The translations under genes and the position numbers were made by a program. From Flavobacterium sp. YO12 (lineage in GTDB: Bacteria; Bacteroidota; Bacteroidia; Flavobacteriales; Flavobacteriaceae), in the NCBI RefSeq assembly GCF_004119495.1, contig NZ_NRQU01000008.1, forward strand, positions 60,717 through 124,716: a DNA stretch of 64,000 bases, read 5' to 3'. Each line of letters opens with the position of its first letter. Position 1 is the stretch's first letter. Of the stretch, positions 33,859 through 42,636 are shown in pieces. The notes beneath the pieces are model-generated. The model saw nothing but the letters and a program-made list of their open reading frames with translations. It did no database searches and was not told where the DNA came from.

Positions 33859-35982
33859 TTAAATTCTATAAGTAAAAGACAGTGTCGCAATGCGATTATC
33901 TAGATCGTATCGTTTATTAATAGCAGTCTGTCCAACTGTTGAGTTAATATAAAAATTGTTAGTATTAAAAATATCAGTAACATTTAGTTTTATACTGCCT
34001 TTGTTTGCCAGAACTTGTTTTGAAACTCCGACGCTGAAATCAAAAAAGCCGTCACGTTGATAAACGCCAAGGTTCGATTTTGATTGATACTGAGCGTTAG
34101 CTTCAGCTTTAAGACTTTCTGTTATTGTAAATGAATTTTGTACGCTTAAGTTTAGCGTAACAATTGGATCAATAGTATCAGAGTTTACAATGTTGCCCAT
34201 AAATTTATTTTCGAAAATATTGAAAAGAGTGTTTATAGACCAAAACTTGTAAAGTTCGGCTGTATGAGTAATGTTTGCCCCATAATTATAAGATTTTGAT
34301 ACATTTATCTGAGAAGTAACAGTTGTGTTAGTACTCGGATCATAAGTATAAACTTCCGTAAAAACATCTTTAGTGCTGTTGAAATACAACGAAGACATGA
34401 AATTGCTTTTCCAAGCATATCCAATTTCGGCAGCATGTGTAATTTCAGGAACTAAATTTGGATTTCCTTGAGAGTAATTGAATGAATCATCATAAAAACG
34501 AAACGGATTCAAATCAAATTGGCTCGGTCTGTTTATTCTTTTACTGTAAGAAGCATGAACAGAGTGATTGCTTGTAAGTTCGTATTTTAAAGAAAGACTC
34601 GGAAACCATTTTAAATAATCGTCTTTGTGTTCCTCATTTAAAGTTCTTTGCAAAATATTGATTGCCGTATATTCAGAACGTAAACCGCCTTGTATATTTA
34701 AATCTCCAATTTGATGTTTATAATTGGCATACGCCGCATAAATTTGTTCTTTGTACTCAAAATGATTGGTTGAATTAAGATCGATTATCCATTGGTTATT
34801 GTCGTTGTATTCATAAACCGATGGATTATCATTGTTTTTTAAGCTCGCTTTAAAACCCCATTCAATTGATTGTTTTTCTTTTAATGGATTGGTAAAATCT
34901 ACTTTTCCTGTAAAAACTTTTAATTGTGACGGAATAAAACCTCTTCTATCATTAATATCATTTGGGTTTGTAGGATCTATATTTTGTGCACTCTGAAATT
35001 GATTTGATCTAAATTTTGAAGTTTCGTATTCAAAGTCAAAAGACATATTTTTTCCTTCCGTATTAAACTTATGAACTCCAGAGAATGCATACGTGTAATC
35101 GTTCCATTTTTCTTTACTGTCGTTGTATGTTGAAGCATCAAAAAGCAGTTGATTTTGGGCATTGCTTAAAGAGTTTCGGCCGTTGGCGATATTTTCATAA
35201 CGCCCCAATTTAGCATCGACATAAAACTCTAAATTCGTTTTAGGAGAAACTTCATAAGTGGTTCCAATTTTAAAGTTGTTCGAAGTAAGCGGTTCGTCTG
35301 TAGTTGAGGTTTGATGATTTTTAGTGTCAATTTGCTGACGCGTTATATCTGTATATTGCGTTTGATTAAATTCTTTGCGTTCCTCTTCACCTCTAAAAGT
35401 GTAACTGTAATTACCATAAACACCAAATTTGTCTTTATTATAACTTAAGTTAACACCAGAATTAGTTCTGTTTTTTCGTCCACGGCCATAGCTCGCAAAC
35501 GCAGTTCCTTTTATCCCTGAAGTACTTGGTTTTTTTAGAATAATATTTATGATTCCGGCTTTTCCCGCTGCATCATATTTAGAAGAAGGATTCGTTATAA
35601 CTTCAATTTGTTTAATATTTGAAGAAGTGGTTGATTTCAAATAATTAGCCAATTCTTTTTGAGAAAGCTGTGTTAATTTACCATTAATCATAACAGCAAC
35701 CCCCTGTTGTCCTCGAATAGACAAATCGCCGTCTTGCGAAACTACTACTCCAGGAGCACGAGATAAAACATCCAGCGCTGTACCGCCTTCAGATACAATA
35801 CTGTTTTCGACATTAAAAACTAGGCGATCTGATTTTTGAGTATATAAAACTTTCTTTTTTGTAATTACAATTTCATCTAAAACATTAATAGATGTTTCAA
35901 CCAGACTGTCTTTTTCTTTTTCTGTCTGTGAATAGGAGTATACTGAAAACGCGAGCATAATAGAGGTTAAAATGTTCTTCAT
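33859..35982 (-). CDS. Outer-membrane beta-barrel / TonB receptor-like protein
   Basis: This 707-residue protein has a signal peptide (MKNILTSIMLAFSVYSYSQ) and a plug domain (about 45-150). LDVLSRAPGVVVSQDGDLSIRG and IEVITNPSSKYDAAGKAGIINI are typical of the outer_membrane_beta-barrel_3 group of TonB-dependent proteins. A barrel of about 550 residues follows and ends LSFTYRI. Unlike the receptor at 28661 it has no N-terminal carboxypeptidase-regulatory-like domain. It stands alone, with its own terminator and a candidate -7 element 170 bases upstream. The ligand is unknown; members of this group handle iron chelates, peptides or other small solutes. Confidence 0.88.
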   Translation of the reverse strand: MKNILTSIMLAFSVYSYSQTEKEKDSLVETSINVLDEIVITKKKVLYTQKSDRLVFNVENSIVSEGGTALDVLSRAPGVVVSQDGDLSIRGQQGVAVMINGKLTQLSQKELANYLKSTTSSNIKQIEVITNPSSKYDAAGKAGIINIILKKPSTSGIKGTAFASYGRGRKNRTNSGVNLSYNKDKFGVYGNYSYTFRGEEERKEFNQTQYTDITRQQIDTKNHQTSTTDEPLTSNNFKIGTTYEVSPKTNLEFYVDAKLGRYENIANGRNSLSNAQNQLLFDASTYNDSKEKWNDYTYAFSGVHKFNTEGKNMSFDFEYETSKFRSNQFQSAQNIDPTNPNDINDRRGFIPSQLKVFTGKVDFTNPLKEKQSIEWGFKASLKNNDNPSVYEYNDNNQWIIDLNSTNHFEYKEQIYAAYANYKHQIGDLNIQGGLRSEYTAINILQRTLNEEHKDDYLKWFPSLSLKYELTSNHSVHASYSKRINRPSQFDLNPFRFYDDSFNYSQGNPNLVPEITHAAEIGYAWKSNFMSSLYFNSTKDVFTEVYTYDPSTNTTVTSQINVSKSYNYGANITHTAELYKFWSINTLFNIFENKFMGNIVNSDTIDPIVTLNLSVQNSFTITESLKAEANAQYQSKSNLGVYQRDGFFDFSVGVSKQVLANKGSIKLNVTDIFNTNNFYINSTVGQTAINKRYDLDNRIATLSFTYRI

Positions 35983-36408
35983 GTCGTTTTGTGCTTTTAT
36001 AAATGAGTTGTTTTTTTAATGTAAAACGATTTGTTCGATTTTATCTGAAAGTAACTTTTTGAAGCGTTCAACATAATTATAAAAGGAATAAAAAAGAGAC
36101 ATTATGAAGTGAAATAAATGTGGCATTTGTGCAGTATTATTGAGATTGATCCTGCAAATATAACACTATTTATATCAAGTCTAAATAAAAATAATTCAAA
36201 TTTGATGCTTTTAGTTGTAAACCATTGATAACGAGAGAAGATGAATTAAGCTTCAACGTTGTTTTTGCGATTCAGGACGTGTAAATAATGATTTTAGAAC
36301 TGTAAATTGTTTCTTTTGAAGATTTTATAAAACAGAAAACCAGTTTATTCTGTAAAAGAATAAACTGGTTTTGTTGGATAAGCTGAAACTGAAATCCGAG
36401 ATCGAAAA
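35983..36408. other. Gene-free region between the receptor-like gene and gldA
   Basis: It contains a possible minus-strand -7 element (TATATTTG, complement of 36155-36162) for the receptor gene and the gldA terminator at 36336-36372. I see no small gene or repeat in the rest. Confidence 0.6.
36336..36372 (-). terminator. Terminator after gldA
   Basis: A 15-bp perfect stem (AAAACCAGTTTATTC at 36336-36350 with 36358-36372, loop TGTAAAA). It lies 36 bases beyond the gldA stop on the minus strand. Confidence 0.8.
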
Positions 36409-37305
36409 CTACTTAGTAATTTCTCTAAATACAGCTTCTAAGTTTTTATTTTTTTGATTCAATTGCAGTGTTTTTAAGCCATTTTCGTTGGCAAAATCAA
36501 AAATGGCAGGACGCATATCTTTTTCAGTAACAAAAGTAAGTTCCCATGTCATGTCATGCGTATTTTTATACGAAGCAATATTTTCAAGTCTTGCTAAAAG
36601 CTGCTCTTCAACCTGATAATCAAACTCAACCTCAATAACTTGCTCTTTATTTGCAGCAACCAAATGATCTAATTTGTTATCAGCAACAATATTTCCTTTG
36701 TCAATAATTATGACACGATCGCAAATAGCTTCAACCTCCTGCATGATATGAGTTGATAAAAAAACAGTTTTATCTTTACCCACATTTTTGATTACATTTC
36801 GTATTTCCATTAACTGGTTAGGATCTAGACCAGTAGTTGGTTCGTCTAAAATTAAAACATCAGGATTATGCAGTAAAGCGTTCGCAAGTCCCACACGCTG
36901 GCGGTACCCTTTTGATAATTGTCCTATTTTTTTATGGCTTTCGGTTGACAGTCCTGTCAGTTGAATTACTTCTTCGATTCTTGATTTTGCAACCTGATAA
37001 ACATCGGCATTAAAAGCCAAATATTCACGAACATACAAATCTAAATACAACGGATTGTGTTCTGGTAAATATCCAATAGAACGCTGTACTGCTTTTGCAT
37101 TCGTCATGACATCGTGACCGTTTACAAGGGCTGAGCCGTCGTCGGCAAGCAAATAAGTAGTCAAGATTTTCATTAAAGTAGATTTTCCCGCTCCGTTTGG
37201 ACCAAGAAATCCCACAATTTCTCCTTTTTGAATAGAGAATGAAATTTCGTTTAGTGCTTTTTGAGTTCCGTAACTTTTTGATATGTTGTTAACTTCGATC
37301 GACAT
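36409..37305 (-). CDS. gldA: Gliding-motility ABC transporter ATP-binding subunit GldA
   Basis: This 298-residue ABC ATPase has Walker A GPNGAGKST, signature LSKGYRQRV, Walker B VLILDEPTTGLDP and the H-loop STHIMQEVEAICD. Sequence and length fit GldA of Flavobacterium, which works with the membrane subunits GldF and GldG in a transporter required for gliding in some species. The C-terminal 80 residues (from about 225) form the GldA-type extension. gldF and gldG are not nearby. A -7 element TACTTTTG (complement of 37323-37330) lies 18 bases before the start. A general ABC exporter ATPase is the alternative. Confidence 0.88.
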   Translation of the reverse strand: MSIEVNNISKSYGTQKALNEISFSIQKGEIVGFLGPNGAGKSTLMKILTTYLLADDGSALVNGHDVMTNAKAVQRSIGYLPEHNPLYLDLYVREYLAFNADVYQVAKSRIEEVIQLTGLSTESHKKIGQLSKGYRQRVGLANALLHNPDVLILDEPTTGLDPNQLMEIRNVIKNVGKDKTVFLSTHIMQEVEAICDRVIIIDKGNIVADNKLDHLVAANKEQVIEVEFDYQVEEQLLARLENIASYKNTHDMTWELTFVTEKDMRPAIFDFANENGLKTLQLNQKNKNLEAVFREITK

Positions 37306-37451
37306 AGACTTTTTATTTGCTACAAAAGTAAACAGAAATAATCTTGATTGCTAAAATTTGTCTTTTAAAGAAACCATAAAATAAATAAAACCCAATAGGT
37401 TCGCGGCATTGTTGTTGCTAAAGGAATGCTAAATTAAAATAAACCCAAATC

Positions 37452-38045
37452 ATGAAAAAATTTTTAGTGATAGCAGCTTTAGCTATCTGCACTTTTGCAA
37501 ATGCACAAAAAAAAGGATCCATTTTAGTTATGGGAAGTATTGAGTATAATTCTCAAAACGTTTCAAATTCTGGATCAGAAGACAAAACTAATTCTTTTAC
37601 TTTTTCGCCTAAAGTAGGTTACCAATTTCATCAAAACTGGACAGCGGGTATCGAAGCTGGAGTAGGTACTGCTAAAAGAGAGTTTAGTAATAATACAGAG
37701 AGCAAATTAAATAATTTCTCTTTAGGAGGTTTTTTACGTTACTCAAAACCAGTAAACCAAACTTTCTCTGCTTATGCTGATTTAGGAGTTGGGTATCAAA
37801 ATAGAAAAACAACAAACACTGTTGGACCATTATCAACAATAAATGAAGGTGACGGTTTTTATATTGGAGTTACACCTGCAATTTTCATTAATGTTAATAA
37901 AGGATTTGGGTTAAACTTCAATATTGGAGGTTTAGGATACAATACTTTAAATTATGACGGAAATAATGGAAATGGAGACAATGTTAAAAACTTCAATTTC
38001 ACTTTCGGAAAAGCATTTTCTGTGGGAATTTCAAAGAATTTCTAA
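37452..38045 (+). CDS. Small outer-membrane beta-barrel protein (paralog 1)
   Basis: This 197-residue protein has a signal peptide (MKKFLVIAALAICTFANAQ) and an eight-stranded OmpX/OmpW-like barrel pattern. Examples are FSPKVGYQFHQNWTAGIEAG, GGFLRYSKPVNQTFSAYADLG and the C-terminal SVGISKNF, whose final Phe is typical for barrel assembly. It is closely similar to the next gene, so the pair arose by tandem duplication. A GC-rich perfect palindrome follows at 38071. Function unknown; such proteins are often abundant porin-like or stress-related. Confidence 0.85.
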   Translation: MKKFLVIAALAICTFANAQKKGSILVMGSIEYNSQNVSNSGSEDKTNSFTFSPKVGYQFHQNWTAGIEAGVGTAKREFSNNTESKLNNFSLGGFLRYSKPVNQTFSAYADLGVGYQNRKTTNTVGPLSTINEGDGFYIGVTPAIFINVNKGFGLNFNIGGLGYNTLNYDGNNGNGDNVKNFNFTFGKAFSVGISKNF

Positions 38046-38070
38046 TCTGAAATATATATTCAATTTCGAG

Positions 38071-38104
38071 AAAAGCATCCGCCGCGGCGGATGCTTTTTT
38101 TATA
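38071..38104 (+). terminator. Perfect 28-base palindrome acting as terminator
   Basis: AAAAGCATCCGCCG and its exact complement meet without a spacer (38071-38098), followed by T. The GCCGCGGC centre is very GC-rich for this genome. It stands between the two barrel paralogs. Confidence 0.85.
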
Positions 38105-38240
38105 ACCTTTTCTTTTTGTTATTTTAATTTTTAACCTGTTTAAGATCAGTTGTTTTTAATTAATTGTTAAGAAAGTAATTGTTATTTCATATTGGTATTT
38201 TAATTGTTTTCTGTATATGAAATCTTAATAAATATCACAA

Positions 38241-38828
38241 ATGAAAAAAATGCTACTTATTCTTGCATTAGCTATGGTTAGCTTTGCAAATGCCCAAAAG
38301 GGAACAATTTTAGTTGGAGGAAATATTGGTTACACATCAACTAATAGAGATTTTCAAACAGAAAAAGATAAAAACAACCAGTTTGATTTTTCTCCCAGAA
38401 TTGGATATCAGTTCAATGACAACTGGACTGTAGGAGGTGAATTTGCTGTAGCTTCTTCAAAAACTGAATATGAAGGAATGACAGAAACAGAATCAAAACT
38501 AACTAATTTTAAAGCGGGTGCATTTTTACGTTATTCCGTTCCATTGAGTGAAACTTTTTCAGTATTTGCTGATTTAGGAGCTGGTTTTCAAAATGAAAAA
38601 AGTACTCTTGAGACGGCAACAGGTCGCAGTAAATCTAAAGGAGACGGCATGTATGTAGGTTTAACTCCGGCACTTTTTATCAATATGAAAAAAGGCTTTG
38701 GACTTAACTTCAGTATTGGCGGTTTAGGGTATGAAGCATTAAATTATGAAAATAATGGTCCTGATGTCAACAGGTTTTATTTCAATTTTGGTAAAACAGT
38801 AAATATTGGAATTTCTAAAAATTTTTAA
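38241..38828 (+). CDS. Small outer-membrane beta-barrel protein (paralog 2)
   Basis: This 195-residue paralog has a signal peptide (MKKMLLILALAMVSFANAQ) and the same strand series: FSPRIGYQFNDNWTVGGEFA, GAFLRYSVPLSETFSVFADLG, LTPALFINMKKGFGLNFSIGG and the C-terminal NIGISKNF. The closest differences from paralog 1 are in the predicted extracellular loops (about 45-75 and 120-135), as expected when duplicated barrels diverge at the surface. It has a separate leader and terminator, so each copy is likely its own transcript. Confidence 0.85.
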   Translation: MKKMLLILALAMVSFANAQKGTILVGGNIGYTSTNRDFQTEKDKNNQFDFSPRIGYQFNDNWTVGGEFAVASSKTEYEGMTETESKLTNFKAGAFLRYSVPLSETFSVFADLGAGFQNEKSTLETATGRSKSKGDGMYVGLTPALFINMKKGFGLNFSIGGLGYEALNYENNGPDVNRFYFNFGKTVNIGISKNF

Positions 38829-38854
38829 TGTTAGGCTTATAAATTCACTATCAG

Positions 38855-38885
38855 AAGCACTTCATTTTTTGGAGTGCTTTTTTTA
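38855..38885 (+). terminator. Terminator after barrel paralog 2
   Basis: AAGCACT (38855-38861) pairs with AGTGCTT (38873-38879), followed by T. It also lies just past the stop of the minus-strand HTH gene. Confidence 0.8.
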
Positions 38886-39176
38886 TAAAAAAGTCAATCC
38901 AACTCTTTTGTTTAATCCAATTTCAAAGATTCTAATGATGGTTGAAAGCTGTACATTTCCTTTTCCATTTTCAAGTTTCGAAATATAACTTTTTTTAGTG
39001 CCTGTTTTATCCGCTAACTGTTCTTGAGTTAAATTAGCCTCTTTACGAGCTTCTTTCAGCATTTCACTTATGATAAACATCTGTGATTTTTCTTGAAATT
39101 GGTTTCTGCTTTCGGTTCCCAATTTTCCATGCTCAACTTCAATGAGATCATCGAAAGATTTTATGTTTTTTTTCAT
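38883..39176 (-). CDS. XRE-family helix-turn-helix protein (solo antitoxin-like)
   Basis: This 97-residue protein has a Cro/C1-type HTH at about 41-92: LKEARKEANLTQEQLADKTG, then TKKSYISKLENGKGNVQLST. The N-terminal 35 residues are an extra polar arm. Size and layout resemble HigA-type antitoxins, whose RelE/HigB-type toxin gene normally lies just upstream. No such ORF is present on the minus strand between 39177 and 39474, so it is an orphan regulator or a relic. A minus-strand -7 element (complement of 39208-39215, TATATTTG) fits its promoter. Confidence 0.88.
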   Translation of the reverse strand: MKKNIKSFDDLIEVEHGKLGTESRNQFQEKSQMFIISEMLKEARKEANLTQEQLADKTGTKKSYISKLENGKGNVQLSTIIRIFEIGLNKRVGLTFL

Positions 39177-39265
39177 TGGAAAAGTTATCTTAAAAGTGAA
39201 TATTTTGCAAATATAAGACTTCTTGTTATTTAAAGTAAATTCTTATGAAAATAAGATTTTCTATT

Positions 39266-39334
39266 TAGCCCCGATAGAAGTGATATCCTTTTTCTTGCTC
39301 CTTTAGCAAGGAAAAGATATAACGGATAGCGGGA
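39266..39334 (+). repeat. Dispersed element with conserved ends and variable stem, copy 2
   Basis: It begins TAGCCCCGATAGAAGTGATA and ends ACGGATAGCGGGA, with an inner stem CTTTTTCTTGCT / AGCAAGGAAAAG. Ends match the inverted copy at 18881-18952 while the inner stem is different. It lies in the 298-base spacer between the HTH gene and metE; the other features there are a -7 element and the metE terminator. Confidence 0.65.
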
Positions 39335-39375
39335 CTGGAGGTAATTTTGAAAACGAAAATTTTCTGCTTCAGATA

Positions 39376-39443
39376 AAAAAATAATGCCAGCGAAAGTGAA
39401 ACCGAAACGAATCATAACTAAATTCGGTCTCACTTGCTGGCAT
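39376..39443 (-). terminator. Terminator after metE
   Basis: A long imperfect stem (arms 39384-39406 and 39422-39443, outer block ATGCCAGC/GCTGGCAT) is followed on the minus strand by TATTTTTTTA. Confidence 0.88.
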
Positions 39444-39474
39444 AAAAAACAAAAGTATATTCTAGGTAAAACTA

Positions 39475-41796
39475 TTAAATAACAGGGTTTTCAACAGCCG
39501 CTCTCATTTCCTGAGCAGCCGCAACCATTTCAATTAGCGCTTTTTTAGTTTCATCCCAATGACGGGTTTTTAAACCGCAATCTGGATTTACCCAAAGCTG
39601 ATCTACTGGAATTACAGCCGAAGCTTTCTCCAATAAACGAACCATTTCTGTACTTGAAGGTACACGAGGAGAATGAATATCATAAACCCCAGGTCCAATT
39701 TCGTTTGGATATTTAAAGTTGGCAAATGCGTCTAAAAGTTCCATTTGTGAGCGAGAACATTCGATTGTAATGACATCGGCATCCATATCAGCAATGTTTT
39801 TAATGATGTCGTTGAATTCACTATAACACATATGTGTGTGAATTTGCGTATCGTCGTTTACACCGCTTGCAGAAATTCTGAAAGCTTTTACTGCCCAATC
39901 TAAATAGTTTGCCCATTCTTCTTTTCTTAAAGGCAAACCTTCGCGAATTGCAGGTTCATCGATCTGGATGATTTTGATTCCAGCATTTTCTAAATCCACA
40001 ACTTCGTCACGAATGGCTAAAGCGATTTGCGTGCAAGTTTCAGAACGAGGCTGATCGTTACGAACAAATGACCATTGCAGAATTGTTACAGGGCCTGTAA
40101 GCATTCCTTTTATCCATTTTGAAGTTAAAGACTGTGCATATTTAGACCATTTTACCGTCATAGGAGTTGGTCTTGAAACGTCTCCATAAATAACTGGAGG
40201 TTTCACGCAGCGGCTTCCGTAACTTTGAACCCAGCCATTTTTGGTAAACGTAAATCCAGCTAATTGTTCTCCAAAATATTCCACCATATCGTTGCGCTCG
40301 AATTCTCCGTGAACCAGAACATCAATTCCAGTTTCTTCCTGAAAACGAATTGTAGCTTCGGTTTCTTTTTCGATTAAATCGTTGTATTGTTCAGCGGTTA
40401 ATTCTCCTTTTTTGAATTTTGCTCTCCAGCTTCTCACTTCAGCTGTTTGAGGAAAAGATCCAATTGTTGTGGTTGGGAATAATGGCAGATTTAATGCTTC
40501 AATCTGGCTTTTTCTTCTTGTTGCAAAAGTGCTTTTACGTTTATCATCTGAAGCTGTAATTCCTGCAACACGATTTTTAACCTCATTATTATGAATTAAT
40601 TTTGAAGTTTTACGATTGTCGTTTGCAATTACATTTTGCTCAAAATCAAGTGAATTTTTAGTATCAACTTCGTTTGAAGCGAATTGTTTTAAAAGTTCAA
40701 TCTCGTTGATTTTTTGTTTTGCAAAAGCCAGCCATTGTTTAATTTCTGGAGTAAGAGTCTGGTCGTTTGTTTCTAGATCCAGATCACAAGGACTGTGAAT
40801 TAAAGAACAAGACGGCGCTACTAAAATTCTATTTTCGCCTAAAGCATCAGTAGCTTTTTTGATTAATTCTAATGATTTTTTGAAGTCGTTTTTCCAAATA
40901 TTTCTTCCGTCAACAACTCCTAATGAAAGATTTACATTTGGATTTAATTTTCCAGATTCTAAAATATCATCTAATTGAAGCGGACAACGAACTAAATCTA
41001 AGTGGAAAGTATCAACTGGCAAAGCCAAAGCCGTTTCTAAATTTTCTCCAAAACAATCAAAATAATTCGCTAAAATGATTTTAAGTTTTGGAAAACGAGT
41101 ATTGATTTCGTTATACACTTTCGTGAAAGCGCTTCTTTCTTTGTTAGTTAAATTTAAAGCTAAAAAAGGCTCATCAAGCTGAATATATGCTGCATTCTCT
41201 GCTTGAAGTTTTTCGAAAATTTCGAAATAAACAGGAAGTAAGTTATCAATAAGATCAATTCGGTGAAAACCTTCTTCTTTTTCTTTTCCTAAAAGTAAAT
41301 ACGAAATAGGCCCAATTAAAACCGGTTTTGTGGCAACTCCTAAAGCATTTGCTTCTTTAAATTCGTTGATTACTTTTTCTGAAAACAATTCGAATTTTTG
41401 GTTCTTTGTAAACTCAGGAACAATATAATGATAGTTCGTGTCAAACCATTTTGTCATTTCCATTGCAACAACATCCTGTCCGTCTTTTTGCGCCCCTCTT
41501 GCCATTGCAAAATACAAATCTAAAGAAGAATTTGTTTTGGCTAATTCATGATAACGTTCTGGAATTGCTCCAACTGTCAAGGTCAAATCTAAAACCTGAT
41601 CGTAAAAAGAAAAATCATTAGACGGAATTAAATCAACTCCGGATTCAGCTTGTAAATGCCAGTTTTGAATTCGAATTTCTTTTCCCGCATCGATAAGTTC
41701 GTCTGCCGAAATTTTTCCTGCCCAATACAGTTCGCTGGCTTTTTTGAGCTCTCTGTTGCTCCCAATTCTTGGATAACCTAAATTATTTGTTTTCAT
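39475..41796 (-). CDS. metE: Cobalamin-independent methionine synthase
   Basis: This 773-residue enzyme transfers the methyl group of 5-methyl-THF-polyglutamate to homocysteine without B12. Two related barrels are present. The N-terminal half starts NNLGYPRIGSNRELKKA. The C-terminal half (about 430-770) holds the zinc ligands His655 and Cys657 (HTHMCYSE) and Cys740 (NPDCGLKTR). The conserved FPTTTIGSFPQTAEVR begins the second barrel. It lacks a SAM riboswitch, in contrast to metX and metH. An Lrp-like operator sits at its predicted promoter and the lrp-type gene is divergent. Possession of both MetE and MetH suggests B12-dependent choice between them. Confidence 0.97.
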   Translation of the reverse strand: MKTNNLGYPRIGSNRELKKASELYWAGKISADELIDAGKEIRIQNWHLQAESGVDLIPSNDFSFYDQVLDLTLTVGAIPERYHELAKTNSSLDLYFAMARGAQKDGQDVVAMEMTKWFDTNYHYIVPEFTKNQKFELFSEKVINEFKEANALGVATKPVLIGPISYLLLGKEKEEGFHRIDLIDNLLPVYFEIFEKLQAENAAYIQLDEPFLALNLTNKERSAFTKVYNEINTRFPKLKIILANYFDCFGENLETALALPVDTFHLDLVRCPLQLDDILESGKLNPNVNLSLGVVDGRNIWKNDFKKSLELIKKATDALGENRILVAPSCSLIHSPCDLDLETNDQTLTPEIKQWLAFAKQKINEIELLKQFASNEVDTKNSLDFEQNVIANDNRKTSKLIHNNEVKNRVAGITASDDKRKSTFATRRKSQIEALNLPLFPTTTIGSFPQTAEVRSWRAKFKKGELTAEQYNDLIEKETEATIRFQEETGIDVLVHGEFERNDMVEYFGEQLAGFTFTKNGWVQSYGSRCVKPPVIYGDVSRPTPMTVKWSKYAQSLTSKWIKGMLTGPVTILQWSFVRNDQPRSETCTQIALAIRDEVVDLENAGIKIIQIDEPAIREGLPLRKEEWANYLDWAVKAFRISASGVNDDTQIHTHMCYSEFNDIIKNIADMDADVITIECSRSQMELLDAFANFKYPNEIGPGVYDIHSPRVPSSTEMVRLLEKASAVIPVDQLWVNPDCGLKTRHWDETKKALIEMVAAAQEMRAAVENPVI

Positions 41797-41804
41797 TTTG
41801 ATTT

Positions 41805-41829
41805 CAGTATTTTTTACTGAGCAAATTTA
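41805..41829 (-). promoter_or_regulatory. metE promoter -7 element with Lrp-like operator
   Basis: On the minus strand TAAATTTG (complement of 41822-41829) fits TAnnTTTG. Just downstream CAGTATTTTTTACTG (41805-41819) agrees with the E. coli Lrp consensus YAGHAWATTWTDCTR at 14 of 15 positions and covers the expected transcription start. No -33 element was found. A divergent Lrp/AsnC gene lies 135 bases away. Confidence 0.55.
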
Positions 41830-41953
41830 TTGTATTAGATTTTATGACTTATATTTGATGATTATTTCAGTAAAATGCGTTTTAAAATTACATTTTTAAA
41901 GATTTTATTACTGTGAATATCTTTTAAACGAACTTTCAGCCGTAAAAAAAACT

Positions 41954-42415
41954 ATGGAAAATCTAGACAAAACCGATTTGCTTATCTTAAAGCACCTTCA
42001 GGAGAACTCAAATATCAACACAAAAGACCTTGCGAGTAAATTATTTCTGACTGTTACGCCAGTTTATGAGCGTATAAAAAGACTGGAAAGAGACGGATTT
42101 ATAACAAAATATGTAGCATTGCTTGACAGAAAAAAAATGAATCGCGGCATGACTGTTTTTTGTAATGTTCGACTAAAAGAACACGCAAAAAACGTGGGAA
42201 GCAATTTTGTAAAAGATATTGTTGCTCTTCCTGAAATTATAGAATGCTATAACATTGCCGGCGATTATGATTTTATGCTTAAAATTCTAGTTCAGGATAT
42301 GGCTAGTTATCAGGATTTTGTAATGAATAAATTATCAACCATTGAAAACATTGGAAACACAAACAGTATTTTTGTAATGGGCGAAATCAAACACAGTACG
42401 GCTTTGGAGTTTTAG
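41954..42415 (+). CDS. Lrp/AsnC family transcriptional regulator
   Basis: This 153-residue regulator has the Lrp N-terminal HTH (DLLILKHLQENSNINTKDLASKL, then TPVYERIKRLERDGFI, about 7-50). A C-terminal RAM/ACT-like ligand domain follows (about 65-150, VKDIVALPEIIECYNIAGDYDFMLKI). Such proteins form octamers or dimers that bind amino acids. Being divergent from metE and next to an Lrp-like palindrome, it probably controls metE, with methionine, leucine or another amino acid as effector (inference). The spacer downstream holds a long 9-base-word palindrome. Confidence 0.93.
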   Translation: MENLDKTDLLILKHLQENSNINTKDLASKLFLTVTPVYERIKRLERDGFITKYVALLDRKKMNRGMTVFCNVRLKEHAKNVGSNFVKDIVALPEIIECYNIAGDYDFMLKILVQDMASYQDFVMNKLSTIENIGNTNSIFVMGEIKHSTALEF

Positions 42416-42424
42416 AGTTTTTCT

Positions 42425-42496
42425 GCCACGAATTTCGCGAATTAACACAAATCATTGAGCTTAAATTAATTCGTGGAAATTCGCGAAATTCGTGGC
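42425..42496. repeat. Long palindrome built from 9-base words (GCCACGAATT...)
   Basis: The left arm reads CCACGAATT, TCGCGAATT, AACACAAAT. The right arm ATTAATTCG, TGGAAATTCG, CGAAATTCG, TGGC is its complement, ending at 42496. It begins nine bases after the Lrp gene and ends 140 bases before dgt. Words such as CAATCTAAAATA repeat in the remainder of this spacer. Confidence 0.7.
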
Positions 42497-42563
42497 GAAC
42501 AAAACATTTAAATCAAATTAATTTGCAACCTATTTTTATTCAATTTTATCCTAAAATAAAATG

Positions 42564-42571
42564 TATTTTTG
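42564..42571 (+). promoter_or_regulatory. -7 element of dgt
   Basis: TATTTTTG matches TAnnTTTG. No clear TTTG at the right distance upstream. Confidence 0.35.
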
Positions 42572-42636
42572 AAATCTTAAATCATCAATTTAGATCCTCA
42601 ATCTAAAATAAATAATCTACAATCTAAAATAGAAAA

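Noticed and set aside
39230..39433. 67-aa minus-strand ORF as a toxin partner for the HTH gene
   Set aside because: It overlaps the dispersed element and the metE terminator and shows no RelE/HigB features.
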